Source of the DNA: a virus
Virus record (IMG/VR): IMGVR_UViG_3300027749_000062
Coordinates: 1-64,000 of that record
Strand: one strand, 5' to 3'
Length of the DNA: 64,000 bases
Notes under the pieces: generated by a model
The model's input: the letters and a program-made list of their open reading frames with translations, nothing else
What the model was told of the DNA's origin: nothing
Databases searched by the model: none
Shown here: piece by piece, positions 40,923 through 48,681 of the stretch
Layout of the letters: each line of letters opens with the position of its first letter
Numbering within the stretch: the first letter of the stretch is position 1
Translations under genes and position numbers: made by a program

Positions 40923-43166
40923 TTATAAAATTATCCATCGTTGTCCACTCGCAACATTAACATAGTAACTACTAGCTATGGTTAATGGGCCAACGGAAAG
41001 TCCATTTGTATTTGCTGCAATCGTTGCATTACTGGTTATATATGTACTGTTGAGAAGAATTAATGGAGCAGGACCAGTATTTGCCACAGCGAAAGCTGCA
41101 TTAGCTTGCGTGAAAGCACCGTTAGCATATATGCTGGCACTATTAGCCTGTGCATATGCGGAGTTAGCATATGTACCAGTTGTATTTTGACTACCATATG
41201 CAGAATTCGCTTGAGTGAATGCAGCTGTAATGCTGGTGTTTTGGGTTAAATTGATTGCATTTGATGAAGTAAAAGCCGCATTGGCTTGTACGAAAGAACC
41301 ATTGGCATATATTGAAGCACCATTAGCTTGTGCATATGCGGAGTTAGCATATGAACCAGACGTTATGGCATTAGCATTTGCATTATTGGCCGCCAAATAT
41401 GCTGAGTTGGCATATGTACCAGTTACATTTTGACCACTATATGATGCATTAGCTTGTACGAAAGCACCATTGGCATATATCTGCGCTGAGTTTGCGGTAT
41501 AGTATGCTGAGTTGGCATAAGTTGCGCTTACATTTTGAGAATTGAAAGCCGCATTTGCTTGTACAAAAGCACCGTTAGCATATATCTGTGCTGAGTTTGC
41601 AGTATAGTATGCTGAGTTGGCATATGTACCGGTCACATTTTGTGATGTATATGCAGCATTCGCTTGTACAAAAGCACCGTTAGCATATACACCAGCTGAA
41701 TTGGCGGCTACAAATGCAGAGTTGGCGTAAATACCAGTTGTGTTCTGTGAACCATAAGCTGAATTCGCTTGAGTGAATGCAGATGAAATACTTGTATTAT
41801 GTGTGCTGAATACCGAATTAGCAAATATGTATACTGCGTTAGCCTGTACAAAAGCACCATTAGCATAAACACCAGATGTTATTGCGTTGGCGTTTGCATT
41901 ATTAGCCGCCAGATAAGCTGAATTAGCATAGATACCAGTTGTTATAGAATTAGCATTGGCACCATTAGCTGCTAGATAAGCTGAGTTAGCATAGGTACCA
42001 GTTACATTCTGTGAACCATAAGCCGCATTAGCTTGTACGAAAGCACCATTTGCATATATCTGCGCTGAGTTTGCAGTATAATACGATGAATTGGCATAGG
42101 TACCAGTTGTTATTGCATTGGCATTGGCGTTGTTAGCTGCCAGATAAGCTGAATTGGCATATGTACCGGTTACATTCTGAGAAGCATATGATGAGTTTGC
42201 TTGTGTAAATGCTGATGAAATACTGGTATTCTGTGTGCTGAATACCGAATTAGCAAATATGTATACCGCATTTGCTTGAGTAAATGCGGAATTAGCATAG
42301 GCACCAGATGTTATAGCATTTGCGTTGGCATTATTTGCGGCTAGATACGCTGAATTGGCATAGGTACCAGATGTTATCGCATTCGCATTGGCGTTGTTAG
42401 CCGCTAAGTAAGCTGAATTGGCATATGTACCGGTTACATTCTGAGAAGCATAAGCCGCATTAGCTTGTACAAAGGCACCATTAGCATATAGACTTGCGCT
42501 ATTGGCTTGTGCATATGCTGAATTGGCGTAAGTGCCAGTTACATTCTGACTACCATAAGCCGCATTAGCTTGTACGAAGGCACCATTGGCATATAACTGA
42601 GCTGAATTAGCCGTATAATATGCTGAGTTAGCATAAGTGCCTGTAGTTATTGCATTAGCATTAGCATTGTTAGCTGCTAGGTATGCTGAGTTGGCGTATG
42701 TACCTGTTACGTTTTGAGAACCATAAGCCGCATTAGCTTGTACGAAAGCACCATTTGCATATATCTGCGCTGAGTTTGCAGTAAAATAAGCAGAATTGGC
42801 GTATGTACCTGTTACGTTTTGAGAACCATAAGCCGCATTGGCTTGTACAAAAGCTCCGTTAGCATATATTTGTGCAGAGTTAGCTGTATAGTATGCTGAG
42901 TTAGCGTATGATGCTGTCGCTGCAGGTGATGTTGTTTGTGTTGTTCCATCGACAAAGGTTATACCATTGCCTGTACCTGTAATTACATGATTTCCAGTAT
43001 ACACATTACCAACAACACCCAAACCACCAATCGATATGACAAGCGCACCAGTTAAATTTGATGTAGAATTATTTGCTCCAGAAATAGAAACATTTGAGCC
43101 TACCGTTATAAAGGTATCTACTGATGTATTTCCGTATATTCTTGTTCCACTTAGAAGTTTTGCCAT
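40923..43166 (-). CDS. YANSAY-repeat long fibre with common C-terminal tip
   Basis: The 747 residues have an N-terminal 75-residue module (YGNTSVDTFITVGSNVSISG, ITGTGNGITFVDGTTQTTSP), a shaft of roughly 600 residues made of repeated units such as QNVTGTYANSAYYTANSAQI and YANGAFVQANAAYGS alternating with YLAANNANANAIT, and a C-terminal tip (SVGPLTIASSYYVNVASGQR and Trp-Ile-Ile-Leu). The Ala/Asn/Tyr-rich repeats are probably a slender trimeric shaft. Units differ mostly by synonymous changes. It directly precedes the polyglycine fibre genes on the transcript. Confidence 0.8.
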   Translation of the reverse strand: MAKLLSGTRIYGNTSVDTFITVGSNVSISGANNSTSNLTGALVISIGGLGVVGNVYTGNHVITGTGNGITFVDGTTQTTSPAATASYANSAYYTANSAQIYANGAFVQANAAYGSQNVTGTYANSAYFTANSAQIYANGAFVQANAAYGSQNVTGTYANSAYLAANNANANAITTGTYANSAYYTANSAQLYANGAFVQANAAYGSQNVTGTYANSAYAQANSASLYANGAFVQANAAYASQNVTGTYANSAYLAANNANANAITSGTYANSAYLAANNANANAITSGAYANSAFTQANAVYIFANSVFSTQNTSISSAFTQANSSYASQNVTGTYANSAYLAANNANANAITTGTYANSSYYTANSAQIYANGAFVQANAAYGSQNVTGTYANSAYLAANGANANSITTGIYANSAYLAANNANANAITSGVYANGAFVQANAVYIFANSVFSTHNTSISSAFTQANSAYGSQNTTGIYANSAFVAANSAGVYANGAFVQANAAYTSQNVTGTYANSAYYTANSAQIYANGAFVQANAAFNSQNVSATYANSAYYTANSAQIYANGAFVQANASYSGQNVTGTYANSAYLAANNANANAITSGSYANSAYAQANGASIYANGSFVQANAAFTSSNAINLTQNTSITAAFTQANSAYGSQNTTGTYANSAYAQANSASIYANGAFTQANAAFAVANTGPAPLILLNSTYITSNATIAANTNGLSVGPLTIASSYYVNVASGQRWIIL
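41090..42910 (-). repeat. Tandem YANSAY repeats in the 747-residue fibre gene
   Basis: About 1.8 kb of imperfect direct repeats, basic units near 54 and 100 bases, coding for Ala-Asn-X-Ala patterned segments. Synonymous variation between copies is high. Confidence 0.9.
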
Positions 43167-43186
43167 AGTATGTTATTTATTCTAGG

Positions 43187-44032
43187 TTAAAAAGGTGTGA
43201 TAGTGTAAGTGTATTCATCAAAGTAACCACTGACCATATACGTTCCAGTGTTGGTTCTGCGTTCGGCAAAATCTGGAGTCACTATCACTCCAGTAGCACC
43301 TATTCCCTGATAAGGAGTTAAATATCCTGCTTCAAATTGAGCACCCCAACCATAAAATCCTGTTGCACCGTCACCTACATAAGTAGGGTTTACAAGGCTG
43401 GCATTAGTGGTACTTTTTGTTATACCAATACTACCTGTTAATGTTCCGGCTCCTGCTAATGCGGTATTGGTGATATTACCAGTTACACTTACTCTATACC
43501 ATCCATTTCCTTTTGGTTCGGAAGTTGAAGTAATATATGTTCCGCTACCGGATGTTGCTATATTATTAATAACTCCGGTAGATGGATTTACATTTATGCC
43601 GATTCTATCAGGTTGTTGATATCCTGTTGCAAAATATAAAGTTAAGTAGGTCGATGCAGAATATGATTTTACATGTACCGACCATGTATAAGTAGCAACT
43701 CTTTCTAATACAGTCATTGGATCTGTGAGTATTGTATGTCTACCTAACGGTGCTGAGTTCAATAGTAAATCTGCGGTTAGCGTACTATTAGGTGCTGCTA
43801 TTGCATTTCCGGTTACTACTACTTGACCCGAGGCAGTGTTCCACCCGGTTGCGTTATCAAATTCTTGAGAAGAAATGGCTAAATTCTTAATAGGTGATTG
43901 TGTAACTTCATCAAATAGTGCCGCATATACTCCTGCGGGTCCTACTTTAACAGAACTATAGGCTACTTCATCAAATGCCACACTTGATTGAAGTATTCCA
44001 GTGGGAAACAGTTTAGTTATAGTTGTTGCCAT
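43187..44032 (-). CDS. Fibre-associated protein with carbohydrate-binding-like jelly-roll
   Basis: A 281-residue protein starting TTITKLFPTGILQSSVAFDE. Residues about 50-250 have the pattern of a jelly-roll module found in phage and CBM-like proteins: AISSQEFDNATGWNTASG, VTGNAIAAPNSTLTADLLLN, YTWSVHVKSYSASTYLTLYF, NGWYRVSVTG and the closing YGWGAQFEAGYLTPYQGIGA. It lacks the shared N-terminal fibre module, so it may be bound as a separate tip or a side domain. It overlaps the 1168-residue repeat fibre gene upstream by one base, which suggests joint assembly. Confidence 0.75.
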   Translation of the reverse strand: MATTITKLFPTGILQSSVAFDEVAYSSVKVGPAGVYAALFDEVTQSPIKNLAISSQEFDNATGWNTASGQVVVTGNAIAAPNSTLTADLLLNSAPLGRHTILTDPMTVLERVATYTWSVHVKSYSASTYLTLYFATGYQQPDRIGINVNPSTGVINNIATSGSGTYITSTSEPKGNGWYRVSVTGNITNTALAGAGTLTGSIGITKSTTNASLVNPTYVGDGATGFYGWGAQFEAGYLTPYQGIGATGVIVTPDFAERRTNTGTYMVSGYFDEYTYTITPF

Positions 44033-47000
44033 TATCCAAATACCGTGTCTAAACTACCTGTAGCTGAGTTATAATATTGATAGACTACACTTACATTGCT
44101 ATTGACAAATCCAACTCTATTACCAACATAAATACTGTCTGCAACGCCGACACCACCAAACACTTGTAATGCACCTGTAGTATTTGATATAGATGTGGTT
44201 GTATTTGTTATTATTAAATTACCAGTAATTGTTACATTACCGGTAATTGTACCACCAGTATTTGCATTGACTGTATTGTTTGCTCTTGTATAAGCCGCAT
44301 TAGCTTGTACAAAAGCACCATTGGCATATAATGATGACGAGTTTGCAACATTAAATCCGGCGTTTGATTGTACAAAAGCACCGTTAGCATATAGTTGTGC
44401 TGAGTTTGCAGTAAAGTAAGCAGAATTGGCATATGTGCCGGTTACATTCTGACTACCGTAAGCAGCATTCGCCTGAACAAATCCACCGTTAGCATAAAGT
44501 TGTGCCGAGTTAGCCGTATAGTAAGCTGAGTTGGCATATGAACCAGTCGTGTTCTGACTTATGTAAGCTGCATTTGCCTGTGTATATGCATTTGTGATAT
44601 AAGTGAATACATTATATCCACTAACATATATTGTGTTGGCTATGACATTTGCTTTTACAGTATTAGCTATTAGATTTGCACGTTGATAAGAAGGATCTGT
44701 AATTATAATATTGTTATTGGGTGATACTTCTGGTGTATAACCTTCAAATATATTCCATTCTTTTGTATCCGAATCTCGGAAAAAACCTGTGTGTGCGTTT
44801 GTTCCATTATTATAATGTGCAGCAAAACCAATATCTAATGCATCTGAGTAATAATTTCCTAAACCCAATAATATCAAAGTATCTTTTACAGTAAAAGATT
44901 CAGTATTGGTTGTTATAGTAGTACCTAATACAGTCAAGTTACCTTGAATTGTTGCATCTTGGACAATGGTTAAATTGCCTGTAATTGTTCCGCCTGCCAA
45001 AGGTAAAGCATTATTAGCTTTCAAGAATGCAGAGTTTGCATATGACCCAGCTGAATTAGCAAAACTAAGTGCAGTATTGGCATATGTACCTGTCACATTC
45101 TGGCTACTATAAGAAGCATTGGCTTGTACAAAAGCACCATTTGCATATAACTGTGCTGAATTGGCCGTATAATATGCCGAGTTAGCATATGTGCCTGTAG
45201 TTATTGCATTTGCATTGGCGCCGTTAGCTGCTAGATAAGCCGAGTTTGCATAAGAACCAGATGTTATGGCATTCGCATTTGCATTATTAGCCGCCAGATA
45301 AGCTGAGTTAGCATAAGTTCCTGTTACATTTTGACTAGTGTATGATGCATTTGCCTGTACGAATGCACCATTAGCATATAACTGTGCTGAATTGGCGGTG
45401 TAATATGCTGAGTTTGCATAAGAACCAGATGTTATTGCATTCGCATTTGCGTTATTAGCCGCTAAGTAAGCTGAATTAGCATAAGTTCCTGTTACATTTT
45501 GACTAGTGTATGATGCGTTAGCTTGAGTAAATGCACCATTCGCATATACACCAGCAGAATTTGCAGAAAGAAATGCTGAGTTAGCATATGCACCTGAGGT
45601 TATTGCATTTGCATTAGAATTGTTTGATGATAAAAATGCAGAATTGGCATATGAACCGAATGTTATTGCATTAGCATTCGCACCATTGGCCGCCAAATAA
45701 GCTGAGTTAGCATAGGTACCAGTTACGTTTTGGGAAGCATAAGCTGAATTTGCCTGTACAAAAGCACCATTGGCATATAACTGAGATGAATTGGCTGTAT
45801 AATATGCTGCATTAGCATATGTACCTGTTACGTTTTGTGAACTATAGGCCGCATTGGCTTGTACGAGAGCACCATTCGCATATACGCCAGCAGAATTTGC
45901 TGTTGTAAAAGATGCATTAGAATATGCATAAGGTGCAGCCGCAGTAACTTGATATGTTGTATCGGGAAATATTACACTAACTGAAGTATTAACAGAATTT
46001 GCATATATGATATTAACACCACCAATATTTCCACTCGAACCGGTTGTGGTAAAATAAGCAGCTGTTACATTATTTGCAACTGTTAAATTATTGGATACAG
46101 TTAAGTTGCCTGCTGTAATTATTGTGCTTGTATTTTGTAATGCCGTATTTGCAACTCCAAAAGATGCATTGGCCTTAACAAAAGCACCATTCGCATATAC
46201 ACCAGCAGAATTTGCTGTTGAGAATGCTGAGTTAGCGTAAATACCAGTAGTATTTTGAGAACTAAATGCTGAGTTAGCGTAAATACCAGTAGTATTTTGA
46301 GAACTAAATGCTGAGTTAGCGTAGGCACCAGTTGTTATTGCATTGGCATTCGCACCATTAGCCGCCAAGTAAGCTGAATTGGCATATGTACCGGTTACAT
46401 TCTGAGAAGCATATGCTGAATTTGCTTGCAAGAAAGCTGCGTTTGCCGCGCTACCAGCTGAAGTTGAATTTGCTGTTGCGAAGGCAGCATTAGCCTGAGC
46501 AAATGCACCATTAGCATATACACCAGCAGAATTTGCAGTATAGTATGCTGAGTTAGCATATGTACCAGATGTTATTGCGTTAGCATTTGCACCATTGGCT
46601 GCTGTATATGCGGAGTTAGCATATGTGCCAGTCACATTTTGTGAAGCATATGATGAGTTTGCTTGTGCAAACGCTGATGTAATACTGGTGTTCTGTGTTA
46701 AATTAATTCCATTCGATGAAGAATAGACCGAATTTGCTTGAGTGAATGCACCATTGGCATATGTACCAGATGTTATTGCGTTGGCGTTTGCATTATTGGC
46801 TGCTAAGTAAGCTGAATTAGCATAAGTTCCAGTTACATTTTGACTAGTATATGCAGAATTGGCTTGTACAAAAGCACCATTCGCATATAAACTCGCTCCA
46901 TTTGCTTGTGTAAAAGCGGAGTTAGCATAGATGCCGGTGGTATTTTGACTATTATAAGCCGAATTGGATTGTACAAAAGCACCATTAGCATATAATGCTG

Positions 47001-47538
47001 CCGAATTGGCGGTATAATATGCTGAGTTGGCATATGTGCCTGTTACATTTTGACCAGTGTAAGATGCATTTGCCTGAGCAAAAGCACCATTAGCGTATAT
47101 CTGTGCTGAGTTTGCGGTATAGTATGCTGAGTTAGCATAGGTTCCAGTTACGTTTTGTGTATTAAAAGCTGCATTCGCTTGAGCAAAAGAACCATTAGCG
47201 TATGTTTGTGCCGAATTGGCTGTATAGTACGCACCATTAGCATAGGTACCTGTAGTGTTTTGGCTAATGTAGGCCGCGTTTGCCTGAATGAAAGCGCCAT
47301 TAGCATATAGTGCCGCAGAATTTGCTTGAGAATGACTAGAATTTCCATGAATATATGCTGCATTTGCTTGTAAGAAAGCTGCATTCGCTGATAAGAACGC
47401 AGAATTGGCATATGATCCAGTAGAGTTTTGACTACTATAAGATGAGTTGGCCTGAAGATATGCGGTATTTGCATAGTCACCTGCAACCCGTACATCTTTA
47501 TTCTCTTGATTACCTAAAATGGTATAAATTGTCTTCAT
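44032..47538 (-). CDS. Very long YANSAY-repeat fibre
   Basis: The 1168 residues are mostly repeated units of YANSAYYTANSAQLYANGAF and QANASYTSQNVTG type, with YLAANNANANAIT insertions. Two non-repeat islands occur: near 500 (TIITAGNLTVSNNLTVANNV, then NIGGVNIIYANSVNTSVSVI) and near 865-985, a structural module with GNLTVLGTTITTNTESFTVK, LILLGLGNYYSDALDIGFAA and HTGFFRDSDTKEWNIFEGYT, which recurs in the 884-residue protein. The C-terminus has a second such small module (GTITGNVTITGNLIITNTTT). It is probably a long fibre shaft or tape-like element on the tail. Confidence 0.8.
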   Translation of the reverse strand: MKTIYTILGNQENKDVRVAGDYANTAYLQANSSYSSQNSTGSYANSAFLSANAAFLQANAAYIHGNSSHSQANSAALYANGAFIQANAAYISQNTTGTYANGAYYTANSAQTYANGSFAQANAAFNTQNVTGTYANSAYYTANSAQIYANGAFAQANASYTGQNVTGTYANSAYYTANSAALYANGAFVQSNSAYNSQNTTGIYANSAFTQANGASLYANGAFVQANSAYTSQNVTGTYANSAYLAANNANANAITSGTYANGAFTQANSVYSSSNGINLTQNTSITSAFAQANSSYASQNVTGTYANSAYTAANGANANAITSGTYANSAYYTANSAGVYANGAFAQANAAFATANSTSAGSAANAAFLQANSAYASQNVTGTYANSAYLAANGANANAITTGAYANSAFSSQNTTGIYANSAFSSQNTTGIYANSAFSTANSAGVYANGAFVKANASFGVANTALQNTSTIITAGNLTVSNNLTVANNVTAAYFTTTGSSGNIGGVNIIYANSVNTSVSVIFPDTTYQVTAAAPYAYSNASFTTANSAGVYANGALVQANAAYSSQNVTGTYANAAYYTANSSQLYANGAFVQANSAYASQNVTGTYANSAYLAANGANANAITFGSYANSAFLSSNNSNANAITSGAYANSAFLSANSAGVYANGAFTQANASYTSQNVTGTYANSAYLAANNANANAITSGSYANSAYYTANSAQLYANGAFVQANASYTSQNVTGTYANSAYLAANNANANAITSGSYANSAYLAANGANANAITTGTYANSAYYTANSAQLYANGAFVQANASYSSQNVTGTYANTALSFANSAGSYANSAFLKANNALPLAGGTITGNLTIVQDATIQGNLTVLGTTITTNTESFTVKDTLILLGLGNYYSDALDIGFAAHYNNGTNAHTGFFRDSDTKEWNIFEGYTPEVSPNNNIIITDPSYQRANLIANTVKANVIANTIYVSGYNVFTYITNAYTQANAAYISQNTTGSYANSAYYTANSAQLYANGGFVQANAAYGSQNVTGTYANSAYFTANSAQLYANGAFVQSNAGFNVANSSSLYANGAFVQANAAYTRANNTVNANTGGTITGNVTITGNLIITNTTTSISNTTGALQVFGGVGVADSIYVGNRVGFVNSNVSVVYQYYNSATGSLDTVFG
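44280..47470 (-). repeat. Tandem YANSAY repeats in the 1168-residue fibre gene
   Basis: The longest block of imperfect direct repeats in the window, interrupted by two unique islands. The tandem pair at 46205-46310 is nearly perfect (AFSSQNTTGIYANS twice). Such arrays are prone to recombination that changes shaft length. Confidence 0.9.
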
Positions 47539-47539
47539 G

Positions 47540-47866
47540 TTATGTTATTTCTAATAGACTAACTATCACATCAACTGAAGAAGCTGTATTTGTATTTACT
47601 GAAAGATAATCACCAGATTCCAATACTACTTTTTGGCCGCCGCCTATTGGAATTAAAGAACTTCCTGGATCAATCTGAGCACTTTTTACCATATAAAAAT
47701 TTGAACCACTAATGTTTAAAATAACATTTGCAGATATTGAAGTATTTAATAGATTTGCAACTGACATACCAATAATTGTGGCTTGAGTTCCGGCGCCAGC
47801 TGTATACACTACTGTCGGAGATGTACCGACTGCGGCCGATCCATAATTTTTAAAACTATTTGCCAT
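47540..47866 (-). CDS. Small structural beta protein
   Basis: The 108 residues have the pattern of small head or tail accessory proteins of cyanophage-like genomes: FKNYGSAAVGTSPTVVYTAG, TQATIIGMSVANLL, a SGSNFYMVKSAQIDPGSSLI stretch and GGGQKVVLESGDYLSVNTNT near the end. A single beta-sandwich is likely. It may form a decoration or adaptor at the base of the fibres. An AATAAATA box stands 21 bases before its ATG, and it precedes the long repeat fibre gene by one base, so it heads that transcript. Confidence 0.7.
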   Translation of the reverse strand: MANSFKNYGSAAVGTSPTVVYTAGAGTQATIIGMSVANLLNTSISANVILNISGSNFYMVKSAQIDPGSSLIPIGGGQKVVLESGDYLSVNTNTASSVDVIVSLLEIT

Positions 47867-47886
47867 TTTTATTTCCTAATAACTTA

Positions 47887-47894
47887 TATTTATT
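47887..47894 (-). promoter_or_regulatory. Possible late promoter box before the 108-residue gene
   Basis: AATAAATA overlapping the stop codon of the 125-residue gene, 21 bases before the next ATG. Same layout as the boxes of gp23 and gp19. Confidence 0.45.
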
Positions 47895-48270
47895 AACCTA
47901 ATGCAATCGCATAAGCCAATGCATCTGAATCAGCTGTATTTGCTTTAGAGAAAGCTGCATTTGCATAAATTCCAGTTGTATTTTGACTAGCATATGAAGA
48001 ATTTGCGGCAATAAAAGCAGCATTTATTCCAGCAGTCGCAGAATTTGCAGCTGCAAAAGCTAGGTTTGATTGATTATATGCTGTAGAAACTTGCGATAAA
48101 GCAGTATTTGCAGTAGATAAAGCTGAATTAGCTACATCGTAAATTTGCTGAATCTGTTGAGATTGACTTGATGCACCTAAAAATTGTGCAGTGGATTGTA
48201 CAGATGCGGGTGCTCCTGGTCCAACCCTTACACTAATTTGTGATATAGGATTTACTACTACTGTTGCCAT
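47893..48270 (-). CDS. Small protein with a YANSAY-type unit
   Basis: The 125 residues begin with a beta segment (VVVNPISQISVRVGPGAPAS), continue with a helical, Gln/Ala/Ser-rich part (QQIQQIYDVANSALSTANTA) and include two units typical of the repeat fibres (NSSYASQNTTGIYANAAFSK). It may be a short partner that caps or nucleates the repeat shaft. It overlaps the 121-residue gene upstream by one base. No other function can be seen. Confidence 0.68.
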   Translation of the reverse strand: MATVVVNPISQISVRVGPGAPASVQSTAQFLGASSQSQQIQQIYDVANSALSTANTALSQVSTAYNQSNLAFAAANSATAGINAAFIAANSSYASQNTTGIYANAAFSKANTADSDALAYAIALG

Positions 48271-48635
48271 TATGCATCTGTACCATAAGAATTGGTTACA
48301 CCAGTAACTCCTGGAGATACATAAATTTGTCCTTCTAACACCCTAGAAACTTGATTTGTTGCACTTGTTGTGATAACATCATACACATACTTGCCATACG
48401 GAATGTTTGCGGTTACTGGCGCAGTTAAAGAAAGTGTTATAATTCCGTTGTTTGCACTGGTAATTGTTGTTGTAATATTGAACGCAACATTGGCGGTGGT
48501 ATAAGACTTTTTAGCTCTTGATGATACAGTAAATCCTGTAAGATTATAAGGGCTTCCGTAATCGTCAGCTAATGTTAGTTGTGATGTAAAAGTGGAACCT
48601 TGTTCCAAATATTGGTCTGAATATCCTGCGGCCAT
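48270..48635 (-). CDS. Small structural protein
   Basis: The 121 residues show an immunoglobulin-like layout: DQYLEQGSTFTSQLTLADDY, then LTGFTVSSRAKKSYTTANVA, ITSANNGIITLSLTAPVTAN and IPYGKYVYDVITTSATNQVS with VLEGQIYVSPGV. The pattern matches small phage proteins that resemble the N-terminal domains of receptor-binding baseplate proteins. It is located between the S74 fibre gene and the small genes that start the repeat fibre transcript. A CATAAATA box lies 32 bases before its ATG, and no other motif stands out. Confidence 0.7.
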   Translation of the reverse strand: MAAGYSDQYLEQGSTFTSQLTLADDYGSPYNLTGFTVSSRAKKSYTTANVAFNITTTITSANNGIITLSLTAPVTANIPYGKYVYDVITTSATNQVSRVLEGQIYVSPGVTGVTNSYGTDA

Positions 48636-48666
48636 TTGTTGTACCTTTTATTTTCTGCACTCAACA

Positions 48667-48674
48667 TATTTATG
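48667..48674 (-). promoter_or_regulatory. Possible late promoter box before the 121-residue gene
   Basis: CATAAATA, the same word as in front of gp18, 32 bases before the ATG and just after the S74 fibre gene. It would start the transcript of the small structural genes and repeat fibres. Confidence 0.45.
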
Positions 48675-48681
48675 ATATTTT

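Noticed and set aside
43174-43181. AATAAATA in front of the 747-residue fibre gene as a late promoter
   Set aside because: It is seven bases from the ATG, too close to act for that gene.
40923-47538. Regular repeats that might look like a CRISPR array
   Set aside because: The repeats are imperfect, have no constant repeat with unique spacers, and stay in one open reading frame that codes for Ala/Asn/Tyr-rich protein units.
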